Origin: Lysobacterales bacterium
GTDB taxonomy: Bacteria > Pseudomonadota > Gammaproteobacteria > Xanthomonadales > SZUA-5
Assembly (NCBI GenBank): GCA_022841325.1
Contig: JALHRS010000048.1
Span: 1-44,832 of the forward strand
DNA: 44,832 nucleotides
Direction: 5' to 3'
Positions 1 through 7,734 of the stretch are shown one piece after another (position 1 is the stretch's first letter; every line of letters starts with the position of its first letter). The translations under genes and the position numbers were made by a program. Below the pieces are notes generated by a model. The model had not been told where the DNA came from. It did no database searches and saw only the letters and a program-made list of their open reading frames with translations.

Positions 1-42
1 GCCCCGCGCCCCGTGCCCCGTGCCCCGTGCCCCGTGCCCCGC
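1..42. repeat. Heptanucleotide tandem repeat, six units
   Basis: Six uninterrupted 7-bp units of GCCCCGY run from the window edge (units 1 and 6 end in C, units 2-5 in T). The array stops three bases before the stop codon of the permease on the minus strand and may continue beyond the window. Two other heptamer arrays with different unit sequences lie at 34131 and 44626. Confidence 0.9.
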
Positions 43-44
43 TC

Positions 45-1505
45 CTAGTCACCCAGGATCAGATAGTCGCGCTGTTGCTCGCTGACTTCGGCGCGCGTGC
101 CACTGGCTGCGAACCACAGCACGCCGCCCAGTCCGAACATCACCAGCAGGATCAGATATTCGCCTGGCCAGCTGAGTGCCGCGGGACTGCCGGGAACCAG
201 CATCGCCGCCAACATCGCCAGTGCGCCGAGCGCGGCGATGGCCGGAATCAGCGGACCTCCGGCCAGTCGGTACGGCCTCGCCATGTCGGGATGGCTGCGT
301 CGCAGCCGCCGCAGTGACAAGGTGACGCCGAGGAAGGCGAGGGCGATGCAGAAGGAGCCGGCATTGACCAGCGCCAGCAGCGCATCACGGCCGAGCAGCG
401 GCGCCAGTGCCGTCAGTGCACCGACCAGCGCAATGGCCCAATGCGGCGTGCCGTGCACCGGGTGGGCGCGGCCGAAGGCCGGCGGGATGATGCGCCCGCG
501 CCCCAGCGCGAAGATCACCCGCGACCCGGCCAGGAAGAATCCATTCCAGCTGGTGAACAGGCCCAGCAGCGCCGCGATCAGCACCAGCTTGGACATCCAG
601 GGGGTCGTGAATGCCTGTTCGAAAGCGCGTGCAGCCGGCAGATCGGCATCGACCAGTTCCTGCCACGGACCGACCATGGACACACTGACGATGATCAGCA
701 CATAGAAAGCCGTCGCGGCAACGATGGAGCCCACGATCAGCAGAGCCAGCGTGCGTGGAGGCACGCTCTCGGATGCCTCCTCGGCGCCCTGCGGAATGGT
801 GTCGAAGCCGACGAACCAGAAGGGGATGGTCACCAGCACCGCCAGCAGCCCAGGCAGCAGACTGCCGCTGGCTGCAGGCACCCAAAGCGGCTGCATGTTC
901 GCCACGCTGCCGCCGCCGATCCCGGCCACGACGAAGATCAGCGTGACCAGGACGAAGGCCGTGGTCAGCCACACCTGCAAGCGACCGGCGGCGCGCGCGC
1001 CGGTCCAGTTGACCCAGGTGATCAAGCCGGTGCACAGCAATCCCAGCAGCACATGGCTGGCGTAGATGGTCGAGCCGTCGAATTCGTACAGCGGCCAGCG
1101 GTCGATGGCGGGGAACAGGAAGCTCAGCACCCGTCCGATCGAGATCGCTTCGAAGCCGGAAATGCTGACGTAACCGAAAGCCAGCGCCCAGCCGACCACA
1201 TAGGCCTTGAAGCTGCCGAAGGCCTTGTAGGCATAGGCGACTTCGCCACCGGCCACCGGCAGCATCGGTGTCAGCTCGGCGTAGCACAGTCCGATGCAGA
1301 GCATCACGCCGCCGCCAATCAAGAAGGCGAGCACGGCGCCGGCCGGACCTGCCTGTGCCAGCCAGTTGTCGATGGAGGTGACCCAGCCGACGCCGATCAT
1401 CGAACCGAAAGCCAGCGCAAAGAAGCCGATGCGTCGCAGCTCCTTCTGCAGGTGTACACGCTTGGGATGGGTCGATGGCCTGGTGCCTGCGGTGGATTCG
1501 GTCAT
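45..1505 (-). CDS. APC-superfamily amino acid/polyamine permease
   Basis: This encodes a 486-residue inner-membrane transporter of the APC superfamily, which moves amino acids or amines in exchange or by proton symport. The first helix carries the family glycine signature (GSMIGVGW), followed by about twelve hydrophobic segments; TIPQGAEEA in the middle is the conserved loop after helix 6. The reading frame extends 17 codons upstream, but the ATG at 1505 is preferred because a GGAG site sits just before it and the family signature begins shortly after. Substrate cannot be read from the sequence. It is divergent from the corA-like gene, sharing a spacer of about 220 bp. The final residues run into a heptamer repeat at the window edge. 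The family call is firm, the substrate unknown. Confidence 0.88.
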   Translation of the reverse strand: MTESTAGTRPSTHPKRVHLQKELRRIGFFALAFGSMIGVGWVTSIDNWLAQAGPAGAVLAFLIGGGVMLCIGLCYAELTPMLPVAGGEVAYAYKAFGSFKAYVVGWALAFGYVSISGFEAISIGRVLSFLFPAIDRWPLYEFDGSTIYASHVLLGLLCTGLITWVNWTGARAAGRLQVWLTTAFVLVTLIFVVAGIGGGSVANMQPLWVPAASGSLLPGLLAVLVTIPFWFVGFDTIPQGAEEASESVPPRTLALLIVGSIVAATAFYVLIIVSVSMVGPWQELVDADLPAARAFEQAFTTPWMSKLVLIAALLGLFTSWNGFFLAGSRVIFALGRGRIIPPAFGRAHPVHGTPHWAIALVGALTALAPLLGRDALLALVNAGSFCIALAFLGVTLSLRRLRRSHPDMARPYRLAGGPLIPAIAALGALAMLAAMLVPGSPAALSWPGEYLILLVMFGLGGVLWFAASGTRAEVSEQQRDYLILGD

Positions 1506-1649
1506 GGATACTCCGGTGAGTTGGGGTTCGCCAGATACGCGAGCTGTCAGACCCATGGTGCCAGCTATTGGCGATTTCTGCCGGGTACCGCATTACCGGG
1601 TCAGCGGCCAGCGCCTGTTGCCGCCAGCACTGACGCTGACGCAGACTGA

Positions 1650-1711
<62 letters not shown>

Positions 1712-1725
1712 ATCAGGAGCCGTCA

Positions 1726-2697
1726 TTGATCCGTACCATTCTCTTTCGAGTCGACAGCCATGAGCTGGTGCGGGGCGGGGTGGAGCTGCTGCAGCACTGG
1801 TCACGCGGTTCTGACGATCTGCTGTGGATGGATCTGGCAGACAACGAAGTAGCCAGTGAAGCCAAGCTGATGAGCGAGGCCTTCGGTCTGCATCGCCTGG
1901 CCATCCAGGACGCCCAGCGGGCGCGTCATCAGCCCAAGATCGAGTTCTTCGACCACTACGATTTCCTGTTGCTCAAGGGCATGGGGCCGGACGGCGACGA
2001 GTTCGAGTTCGAGACCATCCAGATCGCGCTGTTCCTCGGCAAGAACTTCCTGGTCACCCGACATTCCAGCGCCTCACCCAGCATCGATCGTGTCTGGCAG
2101 GCGCTGGTCGAGGATTCCTCGCTGCTGGCTGAGGGCCCCGATGCCGTGATGCTGGAAATTTCCCGGGTGCTGGTCGATCGCTACACCAATCGCCTGATGA
2201 CGCTGGAGCCGCGGCTGGAAGATTTTGAAGAGCAGATCGTACGCAAGCCCAGGGACGACATCCTGGCCGAGCTGATGGGCTACAAGACCAATCTGCGCCA
2301 GTTTCGGCGGGTGCTGCTGTACCACGTCGGCGTGTTCACCGAGCTCAGTCACCGCGCACACTCGCATGTGCGTGACGACAAGCTGCATCACGTCAAGGAC
2401 GTCTTCGAGCACCAGGAGCGTGCCTACAGTCTGGCCACCCTGTACTTCGAGATGGCGACGGATCTGGTCGACGGCTACATCTCGCTGGCCTCGCACCGGC
2501 TCAACAACATCATGAAGGTGCTGACCATCGTCACCGCGATCTTCGTGCCGCTGAGCTTTCTGGCCGGCATCTACGGTATGAACTTCGAAGTGATCCCCGA
2601 GCTCAGCTGGCACTATGGCTATTACGCGCTGCTCGGCTTCATGGCCCTGCTGGCGACCAGTCTGCTGATCGTGTTCCGCATCAAACGCTGGATCTGA
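1726..2697 (+). CDS. CorA-family divalent metal ion transporter
   Basis: A 323-residue CorA/ZntB-type channel for Mg2+ or another divalent cation in the inner membrane. The soluble N-terminal alpha/beta domain is followed by a long helical stalk (about residues 140-260) and two C-terminal transmembrane helices. The family signature YGMNFE, which forms the selectivity filter, lies between them. The C-terminus ends in basic residues (FRIKRWI), as usual. The open frame extends far upstream, but that part is simple repeat and antisense to the permease. I choose TTG at 1726 because CAGGAG lies seven bases before it and the resulting length is normal for the family. A ten-copy hexamer repeat ends just upstream of that RBS. 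Whether Mg2+, Zn2+ or Co2+ is carried cannot be told. Confidence 0.9.
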   Translation: MIRTILFRVDSHELVRGGVELLQHWSRGSDDLLWMDLADNEVASEAKLMSEAFGLHRLAIQDAQRARHQPKIEFFDHYDFLLLKGMGPDGDEFEFETIQIALFLGKNFLVTRHSSASPSIDRVWQALVEDSSLLAEGPDAVMLEISRVLVDRYTNRLMTLEPRLEDFEEQIVRKPRDDILAELMGYKTNLRQFRRVLLYHVGVFTELSHRAHSHVRDDKLHHVKDVFEHQERAYSLATLYFEMATDLVDGYISLASHRLNNIMKVLTIVTAIFVPLSFLAGIYGMNFEVIPELSWHYGYYALLGFMALLATSLLIVFRIKRWI

Positions 2698-2801
2698 TTC
2701 TAAAACCCGCATTAAACCGGATTGAAGAATCCGCTTCGCGTCGGTGGCTGCTCTACATTTCCCTCACGGCGCCGGTCAGCGGCGCACCGGGGGGAAATCC
2801 G

Positions 2802-3230
2802 ATGCAGACCCGCAGGCGCTATCCCAGTATTGAATCACCCTGTCCCGCCAGTTTTTCCATGGCGCGCGACCGGAAAAGCGGCTGGTGCGAGCACTGCCAG
2901 CGCACGGTGCACAACCTCGACGCGCTCGATCGTCGCGAGCTGCTGAAACTGGGCTCGGCCACAACGCCACTGTGCGTGAGCTACTCGGTGCGCGTTCCAG
3001 TAGCGGTGCTGCTTGCCACCGGCTCGGCGGCAGCGCTGGCGGCGGCCGGCGAGGGTCTTGCGGCCGATGCCGAGAACGAGGAATCCACGGTGATGGACAT
3101 CGTGGAAGTGGGCGGAATCAGCGCCCAGCGCGAGGCCTGGGAGTCGCTGTTCCAGGAACTGGAAGTTCCGGACAGCCTGCAGATCACTGAAGCGAGGACT
3201 GCCGGCGGCGATCGGGAGCCGCAGCCATGA
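2802..3230 (+). CDS. Small Cys-motif protein, first of a paralogous pair
   Basis: A 142-residue protein of unknown function. Near the N-terminus is CPASFSMAR followed by WCEHCQRTVHNLD, a Cys-x-x-Cys motif followed by a T/V-x-(D/N)-L/F segment. It resembles a short probable metal-binding knuckle in exported or membrane proteins of Bacteroidetes and Xanthomonadales (family memory, not searched). A hydrophobic stretch at about residues 66-88 could be a membrane anchor. The tail TVMDIVEVGG followed by ESLFQELEVP is echoed in the next gene (ALMETIEVTG, ESLFEELVEP), so the two are tandem paralogues. The start follows a GGGGG site. It overlaps the next gene by four bases (ATGA), so the three genes from 2802 to 5136 form one translationally coupled operon. 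Confidence 0.75.
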   Translation: MQTRRRYPSIESPCPASFSMARDRKSGWCEHCQRTVHNLDALDRRELLKLGSATTPLCVSYSVRVPVAVLLATGSAAALAAAGEGLAADAENEESTVMDIVEVGGISAQREAWESLFQELEVPDSLQITEARTAGGDREPQP

Positions 3231-3634
3231 GCCGACCCCTGGATCTGAAACGGGATTTGCCCATCGCTGCGCCGTGTCCGAAATTGCCGAGCTTTGCCGA
3301 CGGTGCCGTGCGCAGTCATTGCCCGGGCTGCGGTCATGACGTACATCTGCTGAGTCCCGCCCGACCGCAGCAACTGCTTGCCCTGCGCGGATTCCGAGGC
3401 GCCTTGTGCGTGGCCTATGCGGTCAGCGCGCCGGTATTGCTGAGCGGCGATCCGGCCCAGGCCCAAGATCAGGCGATCGACAGCGACGATGAAACCGCCT
3501 TGATGGAAACCATCGAAGTTACCGGCGGCGGCATCGGGCGACGCCAGCTGGAATCGCTGTTCGAGGAACTGGTCGAACCCTGGCCGGGCGAAGCCGAGTC
3601 GGCGCCGGCTGGATCCGAAGGGGCACAGCCATGA
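3227..3634 (+). CDS. Small Cys-motif protein, second paralogue
   Basis: A 135-residue protein paralogous to its upstream neighbour. It keeps a Cys pair (HCPGCGHDVHLLS) preceded by a single Cys-Pro (APCPKL), then a short hydrophobic segment (CVAYAVSAPVLL) and an acidic region. The shared C-terminal block is METIEVTGGG followed by LESLFEELVEP. The family of the Cys motif is not firmly known; zinc binding is plausible from C-P-x-C-G-x-D. Start and stop are both in ATGA overlaps with the flanking genes, with a GGGAG site before the start. The order small-small-large suggests the two small proteins act with the exported 501-residue product that follows. Function unknown. Confidence 0.75.
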   Translation: MSRPLDLKRDLPIAAPCPKLPSFADGAVRSHCPGCGHDVHLLSPARPQQLLALRGFRGALCVAYAVSAPVLLSGDPAQAQDQAIDSDDETALMETIEVTGGGIGRRQLESLFEELVEPWPGEAESAPAGSEGAQP

Positions 3635-5136
3635 AACGACTGATGCGGGGAATGTGCCTGTGCCTGCTGTTGCCGCTTGCGGCCGCCGCCGCAAGTCCTG
3701 ACGCGCAGCGTGTCTCGCGCACGATCGATGCGCTGCACAGTTGCAGCATCGACGATGCCGACGATCTGCTCAGCGCCGACAGCCGCGATCTGCTGCAGGC
3801 TCTCGCCAGCCTGGCGCGGCATGTGGACGTCGACATCGAGGAAGAATCGGTCGACATGCAAAGGCTGCTGCGGCGCCTGCGCGCGCGAACCGAGCCCTTG
3901 CAGCCGGAAGCGGTCTACGCCGACTACTGTGAGATCTTCCTGTCGGAGCAATCACGGCTGCTGTTGTCCGGCTTCACGGCCGGCCGCAGTTTTGAAGCGC
4001 AGGACCTGAGCTGGGTGGCCTTGCTCGACCAGCGCCGCCACTACTACGGCACCGGGCTGACGCTGGTCTTTGAGGACGGCGCCTGGCGCCTCAGTCTGCA
4101 GCGCTTTGCCGAAATGGCTCTGATCTATCCGCTGAGTGCGGGGCAGGGCTTCAAACAGGCCTGGGAACAGGCGATCGGCTACTACGGCGGCAGCGGCTTC
4201 AACGAGGAAGAGGATCCGCACTGCGCGGTGCCCGCTGCGCCCGAACCGCGCGCCGATCTGGCCGCCGGCATCCGCATGCAGCTGGCCGACCACGATGAAG
4301 AGCCACGCCTGCCCGGTCCGCGGCATCTGGTCAGCGTACTCGAACGCCAGGCGCTGGCCTTCCATGCGGCCGGCCGCGAGGCCGCGGCCTCACCAGCAGC
4401 CCAGGCTCTGCAGGCCGAAGTGCTGGTGCGGTCGGCCTTCTTCAGGGGCGCGCAGCCGGTGGGCAGCAAGGCCTGGCTGGCGCAGATGGACCAGGCTTTC
4501 GAGCTGTTCCGCGCAGCCGATGATCAGGGTCTGGCGCTGGCCCGGGTGGGGCCGATGCTGAGCTGGCTGGGTGAACTCTACCTGGCGCCGGAATTCGATC
4601 GCGCGCCGGATCTTCATCGGGCCCGCATCGCCTTTGACATGGCGGCTCGACATCAGAATCCGGATGGCGCCGTCCGCAGTGCCCAGTTTCTGGGTTTCGG
4701 GCTGGATGGGGCACCGGCTCAATGCACGTCGGCGCTGGATCTGCTGGCGCCTTTCCGCGCCGATCTGCAGAACTCGGCGCTGATCAGCAGCGCCTGGATT
4801 GCCCTTGATTGCGCAGATCCGGCCGCTCGCGATCTGGGGCTGGCCCGGCAGTGGATCGAGAGCCTGCATCAGATCCGATTGTGGGAGGACGATCAGATCG
4901 CCGAACTGGAACGCCTGGATGCCAGTCTGGCCTGTGCCGAGGCCGCGATGCCTGACTGGCGCAGCCAGTGTCCGACGCAGCCGGAGCACGATGCGCTCAA
5001 TTTTCAGGGCGAACGCAAGCTGTCGCAGATGTTCAGACCGAGCAATGTCCCCATCCCGACCCTTTTCCGCAGTGCCCCGGCGCCTTCCTACCTGGGCGAT
5101 TTCAACCCGGCGATACGCCCTCTGCGCTGCGACTGA
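3631..5136 (+). CDS. Exported TPR/Sel1-like protein, function unknown
   Basis: A 501-residue protein with a signal peptide (MKRLMRGMCLCLLLPLAAAAA, cleavage near residue 21), so it is probably periplasmic. Residues 25-100 are helical and acidic. From about 200 to 450 there are short helical pairs such as LARVGPMLSWLGELYLAPEF and ARIAFDMAARHQNPDGAVRSA, which look like TPR or Sel1-type repeats. Several scattered cysteines (DCADP, SLACAEA, CPTQ, the terminal RCD) could form disulfides. The ATG overlaps the preceding stop in ATGA and has an AAGGGG site. It closes the three-gene operon begun at 2802. I recognise no catalytic motif; a binding or scaffold role is only a guess. Confidence 0.75.
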   Translation: MKRLMRGMCLCLLLPLAAAAASPDAQRVSRTIDALHSCSIDDADDLLSADSRDLLQALASLARHVDVDIEEESVDMQRLLRRLRARTEPLQPEAVYADYCEIFLSEQSRLLLSGFTAGRSFEAQDLSWVALLDQRRHYYGTGLTLVFEDGAWRLSLQRFAEMALIYPLSAGQGFKQAWEQAIGYYGGSGFNEEEDPHCAVPAAPEPRADLAAGIRMQLADHDEEPRLPGPRHLVSVLERQALAFHAAGREAAASPAAQALQAEVLVRSAFFRGAQPVGSKAWLAQMDQAFELFRAADDQGLALARVGPMLSWLGELYLAPEFDRAPDLHRARIAFDMAARHQNPDGAVRSAQFLGFGLDGAPAQCTSALDLLAPFRADLQNSALISSAWIALDCADPAARDLGLARQWIESLHQIRLWEDDQIAELERLDASLACAEAAMPDWRSQCPTQPEHDALNFQGERKLSQMFRPSNVPIPTLFRSAPAPSYLGDFNPAIRPLRCD

Positions 5137-5174
5137 GCAGATCGCAGCAGCGGCCGGCCCGTCAGCCTCCACCC

Positions 5175-5259
5175 TGTGGGAGCGGCTTCAGCCGCGACAA
5201 CTCCCAGCATTTCGGCCAGCGATGTCGGTAGAGAGCGAATCGCGGCTGAAGCTCCCACA
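5175..5259. repeat. REP hairpin pair, inverted
   Basis: A REP-like hairpin (GGGAGCGGCTTCAGCCGCGA core) at 5175-5198 faces an inverted, slightly shortened copy at 5240-5259. Together they form a head-to-head pair just downstream of the operon that ends at 5136. The same core recurs at 5496-5517 and, diverged, at 32830-32853. Confidence 0.85.
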
Positions 5260-5287
5260 GTTTGGCCTTGGCCTCAGACCAACAGCA

Positions 5288-5397
5288 GGACACGAAGGTC
5301 ACGAAGGAGAAGCAGAAAGGACACGAAGAAGAGCTGTTGGGGCGGATAGCCTTCCTTGGCGATCTTTCTGCTTTTCCTTTGCGTCCTTCGCGTCCCG
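5288..5397. repeat. Long imperfect inverted repeat, GACGCGAAG family
   Basis: The left arm (5288-5335) and right arm (about 5351-5397) are imperfect reverse complements. Each is purine-rich on one strand and built from GGACRCGAAGG units followed by an AAGCAGAAAG block. The RNA could fold into a hairpin of about 45 bp. The same arm sequence occurs at 32524-32569 and, inverted, at 32739-32785. No gene lies inside. Confidence 0.8.
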
Positions 5398-5441
5398 CAT
5401 TTTCTGTCCGGCCCTCATTGACAGCCATGGTCGCGAGCAGC

Positions 5442-5517
5442 GTCACGTAGCCCGCTGCGCGGCCAACGTGACCTACGCCTACAGCAGCGGAGCAATCGCG
5501 GCTGAAGCCGCTCCCAC
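5442..5517. repeat. TCACGTAG hairpin plus REP copy
   Basis: Positions 5442-5476 contain GTCACGTAG and, after about 17 bases, AACGTGACCTAC, an imperfect hairpin also found at 32630-32662. A REP copy in the inverted orientation follows at 5496-5517. The whole stretch 5137-5670 carries these repeats and no supportable gene. Confidence 0.75.
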
Positions 5518-5670
5518 CATCAGGCCGGCGACCTAAGCTGGCGGAGACCAATGAAATGACTGACGGCCCTTGCCAGGTCAGGTCGCGGGCGTCAGACCTC
5601 ATCCCATGAATCGGAAAGGGGCGCTTCTCGGCGTTTTCAGAGCTGAGGAGCCCTTTGCTTTCATCCATCC

Positions 5671-5699
5671 TTGACAGTCACCCCATAAATGCGAATGAT
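5671..5699 (+). promoter_or_regulatory. Probable sigma-70 promoter of the flavin operon
   Basis: A perfect TTGACA (-35) at 5671-5676 is followed after 17 bases by AATGAT (-10, four of six matches) at 5694-5699. The start codon of the first gene lies about 75 bases downstream. The -10 element is inside the palindrome at 5689-5705, so a repressor bound there would block RNA polymerase. Confidence 0.6.
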
Positions 5700-5705
5700 T
5701 CGCAT
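5689..5705. promoter_or_regulatory. Probable Fur operator (7-1-7 palindrome)
   Basis: TGCGAATGATTCGCA at 5690-5704 is a perfect 7-1-7 palindrome, extended to 17 bp by a flanking A/T pair. GAATGATTCGCAT resembles the AAT-GAT/ATC-ATT core of Fur boxes, including the 7-1-7 layout. It overlaps the -10 of a good promoter, as expected for iron-dependent repression. Fur is my first choice; another dimeric repressor with this palindrome is possible. Confidence 0.6.
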
Positions 5706-5776
5706 AAACATGGGTATACCGTAAGTGCCATTCCCGGGCTTGCGTGCGCCCCAGCGCCATCGAATCAGGAATCTCC

Positions 5777-6310
5777 ATGCATCAGCAACCTTCGGTCATC
5801 TGGCTGGCTGCCCTTGGCGCGGCGATCAGCATTCCGGCAGGCGCGACCACCTATTTCACGGTGGCGGAGGTCGGTGAGCAGCTGTTTCCGGCGCAGCTTC
5901 TGACCCCGGTGCCGATGGTGCTGACGCTGGCAGACGTCAAGGCCGTGCAAAAGGCCAGTGGCGTGCGGGTACGGGAGTCGAGGCTCAAGCTGTGGCGCGC
6001 CGCCGATGGCGGCTGGATGTACATCGACCGGGTGCTGGGCAAGCATGAGTACATCACCTACGCGCTGGCGCTGGATGCCAGCGGTGCGGTCACCGGCCTG
6101 GAAATCCTGGAATACCGGGAGACCTACGGTGACCAGGTGCGGCATCCGAAATGGCGGGCGCAATTTACCGGCAAGCAGCACGGTGCGACCCTGAAGCTGC
6201 AGGCGGATATCGCCAACCTGTCGGGAGCAACGCTGTCCAGTCTGCATCTGACCGAGGGCGTGCGCCGTCTGCTGGCCACCCATCAACTGGTGGTTGCCGC
6301 GCGCGGATGA
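5777..6310 (+). CDS. FMN-binding domain protein, covalently flavinylated (RnfG/NqrC-like)
   Basis: A 177-residue exported or membrane-anchored FMN_bind protein. Residues 7-23 form a hydrophobic signal or anchor. The sequence NLSGATLSSLHLTEGV (about 147-162) is the flavinylation signature; Thr152 in SGAT is the expected site where ApbE attaches FMN through a phosphoester. In known systems such domains carry electrons outside the cytoplasmic membrane. The ATG at 5777 has an AGGAA site; the frame's upstream methionine is less likely. The next gene, apbE, overlaps by four bases, and a haem-type membrane protein follows, so the three encode modifier, acceptor and membrane electron donor. The promoter carries a Fur-like operator, suggesting use under iron limitation. 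Partner reductase or final acceptor is not visible. Confidence 0.85.
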   Translation: MHQQPSVIWLAALGAAISIPAGATTYFTVAEVGEQLFPAQLLTPVPMVLTLADVKAVQKASGVRVRESRLKLWRAADGGWMYIDRVLGKHEYITYALALDASGAVTGLEILEYRETYGDQVRHPKWRAQFTGKQHGATLKLQADIANLSGATLSSLHLTEGVRRLLATHQLVVAARG

Positions 6311-7203
6311 CTGTAGTCGCGCCCGCGCCGTCAGTGCTTCCCGCGAACAGCAGCGCGTTGCCGATGCTGGAACGCATGCGTCCCTTGCTCGGGACCTTCG
6401 TCACCGTGCGCGCCGAAGTCGGCGCTGCGGATGCCAATCAGGTCTTCGCGGCGGCCTTCGGCGCCATCGAGCGGGTGCAGGCTGGCCTCAGTTTTCATGA
6501 TCCCGGTTCCGAACTGTCGCGGGTCAACCGCAGCGCTGCGAGTGCGGCACAAGCGCTGTCGCCCCTGTTCGCCCGGGTGCTGCGGGCTTCGCTGGCGCTG
6601 GCCAGGCGGAGCGATGGCTGCTTCGATCCCACCATCGGCGTGCGCCTGGTCCGCTGGGGCCAGCTGCCGGCGCCGGACGCGAGCCGGCCAGACGAGGCTG
6701 CCGACTGGCGCGATGTCCATCTGCTCGATGGTCATCAGCTGCGTTTCAGCCGGCCGCTCTGGCTCGATTTTGGCGGAATTGCCAAAGGCCATGCGGTCGA
6801 TCGTGCCGTGGCAGCCTTGAAGGCGCTGGGTGTGCGCCAGGGATCGGTCAACGCTGGCGGTGATCTGCGCGTTTTCGGCGACCAGCCGCAGACCATCCAT
6901 GTGCGCCATCCGGGGTCGCCGGCTCAGTCCATTCCGCTGCTGCAACTGACCGATGGTGCGGTCGCCACCAGCGCAGGCTATTTCAGCGCCCGCAGCGGCT
7001 ACACGGCCCTGGTCGACACCCACAAGACCCAGCCCATGGGCGAGGGTGTCTCGGTGACGGTGGTCGCACGTCGGGCCATCTGGGCCGATGCCCTGACCAA
7101 GATCGTGCTCTCGGGCCATGCCAGTGCGGCACACTTGTTGCGCCGCCTGGATGCGCAGGCCGTGTGTATCGACCGCAGCGGCCAGACCACGAGGGTGGGT
7201 TGA
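6307..7203 (+). CDS. apbE: FAD:protein FMN transferase ApbE
   Basis: A 298-residue flavin transferase that uses FAD and Mg2+ to attach FMN to a threonine of an exported protein. Family motifs are present in order: MRPLLGTFVTV near the start, LDFGGIAKGHAVDRAV (about 157-172), VNAGGDLRVFG (about 182-192), TSAGYFSA, and a C-terminal VDTHKTQPMG in place of the usual H-I-I-D-P-x-T-G. The ATG overlaps the stop of the FMN_bind gene in ATGA, which makes its substrate almost certain. No clear lipoprotein signal is seen, so export is not obvious from the sequence. The stop overlaps the next start by one base. Confidence 0.92.
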   Translation: MTVVAPAPSVLPANSSALPMLERMRPLLGTFVTVRAEVGAADANQVFAAAFGAIERVQAGLSFHDPGSELSRVNRSAASAAQALSPLFARVLRASLALARRSDGCFDPTIGVRLVRWGQLPAPDASRPDEAADWRDVHLLDGHQLRFSRPLWLDFGGIAKGHAVDRAVAALKALGVRQGSVNAGGDLRVFGDQPQTIHVRHPGSPAQSIPLLQLTDGAVATSAGYFSARSGYTALVDTHKTQPMGEGVSVTVVARRAIWADALTKIVLSGHASAAHLLRRLDAQAVCIDRSGQTTRVG

Positions 7204-7661
7204 TGCGAGCCCATCAGCGCGAACGTTTTCAGATGCCACGCTGGGTGCGGCTCGCGGTCTATGGCGTCGGCCTGCTGTGTGCGCTCAGTGGCGTGCTCTG
7301 GTTGCTGCTGCACCATTTCGTGGCAGTCGAGGGTGATTTTGGTCCGGAGCCTTCGCCCTTCGAGCATCCGCTGCTGGTGTTGCACGGCGTGGTTGCGGCC
7401 ATGCTGATCTGGCTGTTTGGCCTGCTCTGGTTGACCCATGTGCGTCGCGCCTGGAAGCGCCGGCGCAATCGTCGCAGCGGCGGCTTCATGGTGCTGTTGC
7501 TGGCCTGGCTCGCGCTCAGTGGCCTCGGCCTCTACTACCTCGGCAGCGAGCACTGGCGCCACTACACCAGCATTGGCCACTGGCTGGCCGGAATGATCGC
7601 CACGCTGTGGCTGCCCTTCCACATCTGGCGCGGACGCCGCGCTGTCCAGAATTCCACCTGA
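7203..7661 (+). CDS. Four-helix membrane protein, probable haem b (DUF4405-like)
   Basis: A 152-residue membrane protein with four hydrophobic helices (about 16-38, 56-78, 96-114, 126-146). Histidines sit at helix ends and within helices: LLHHF, EHPLLVLHG, WLTHVRR, SEHWRHY, SIGHWL and LPFHIW. This spacing fits a cytochrome b-like bis-haem bundle of the DUF4405 type, which is known to pair with FMN_bind and ApbE in flavin-based electron transfer. The start ATG overlaps the apbE stop (TGATG), so translation is coupled. It probably passes electrons from the quinone pool or a cytoplasmic reductase to the flavinylated protein. Family assignment is from pattern and context, not from a search. Confidence 0.75.
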   Translation: MRAHQRERFQMPRWVRLAVYGVGLLCALSGVLWLLLHHFVAVEGDFGPEPSPFEHPLLVLHGVVAAMLIWLFGLLWLTHVRRAWKRRRNRRSGGFMVLLLAWLALSGLGLYYLGSEHWRHYTSIGHWLAGMIATLWLPFHIWRGRRAVQNST

Positions 7662-7734
7662 CGGAGAAATCCCTGCACTCGCTCAAACCCGCTGACGCCT
7701 GACGCCAGGCGCTGCCGTTGGCGGCTGGCCAGTC

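Noticed and set aside
1..42. CRISPR-like array in the heptamer repeats
   Set aside because: Units are 7 bp with no spacers; the same holds for 34131-34160 and 44626-44667.
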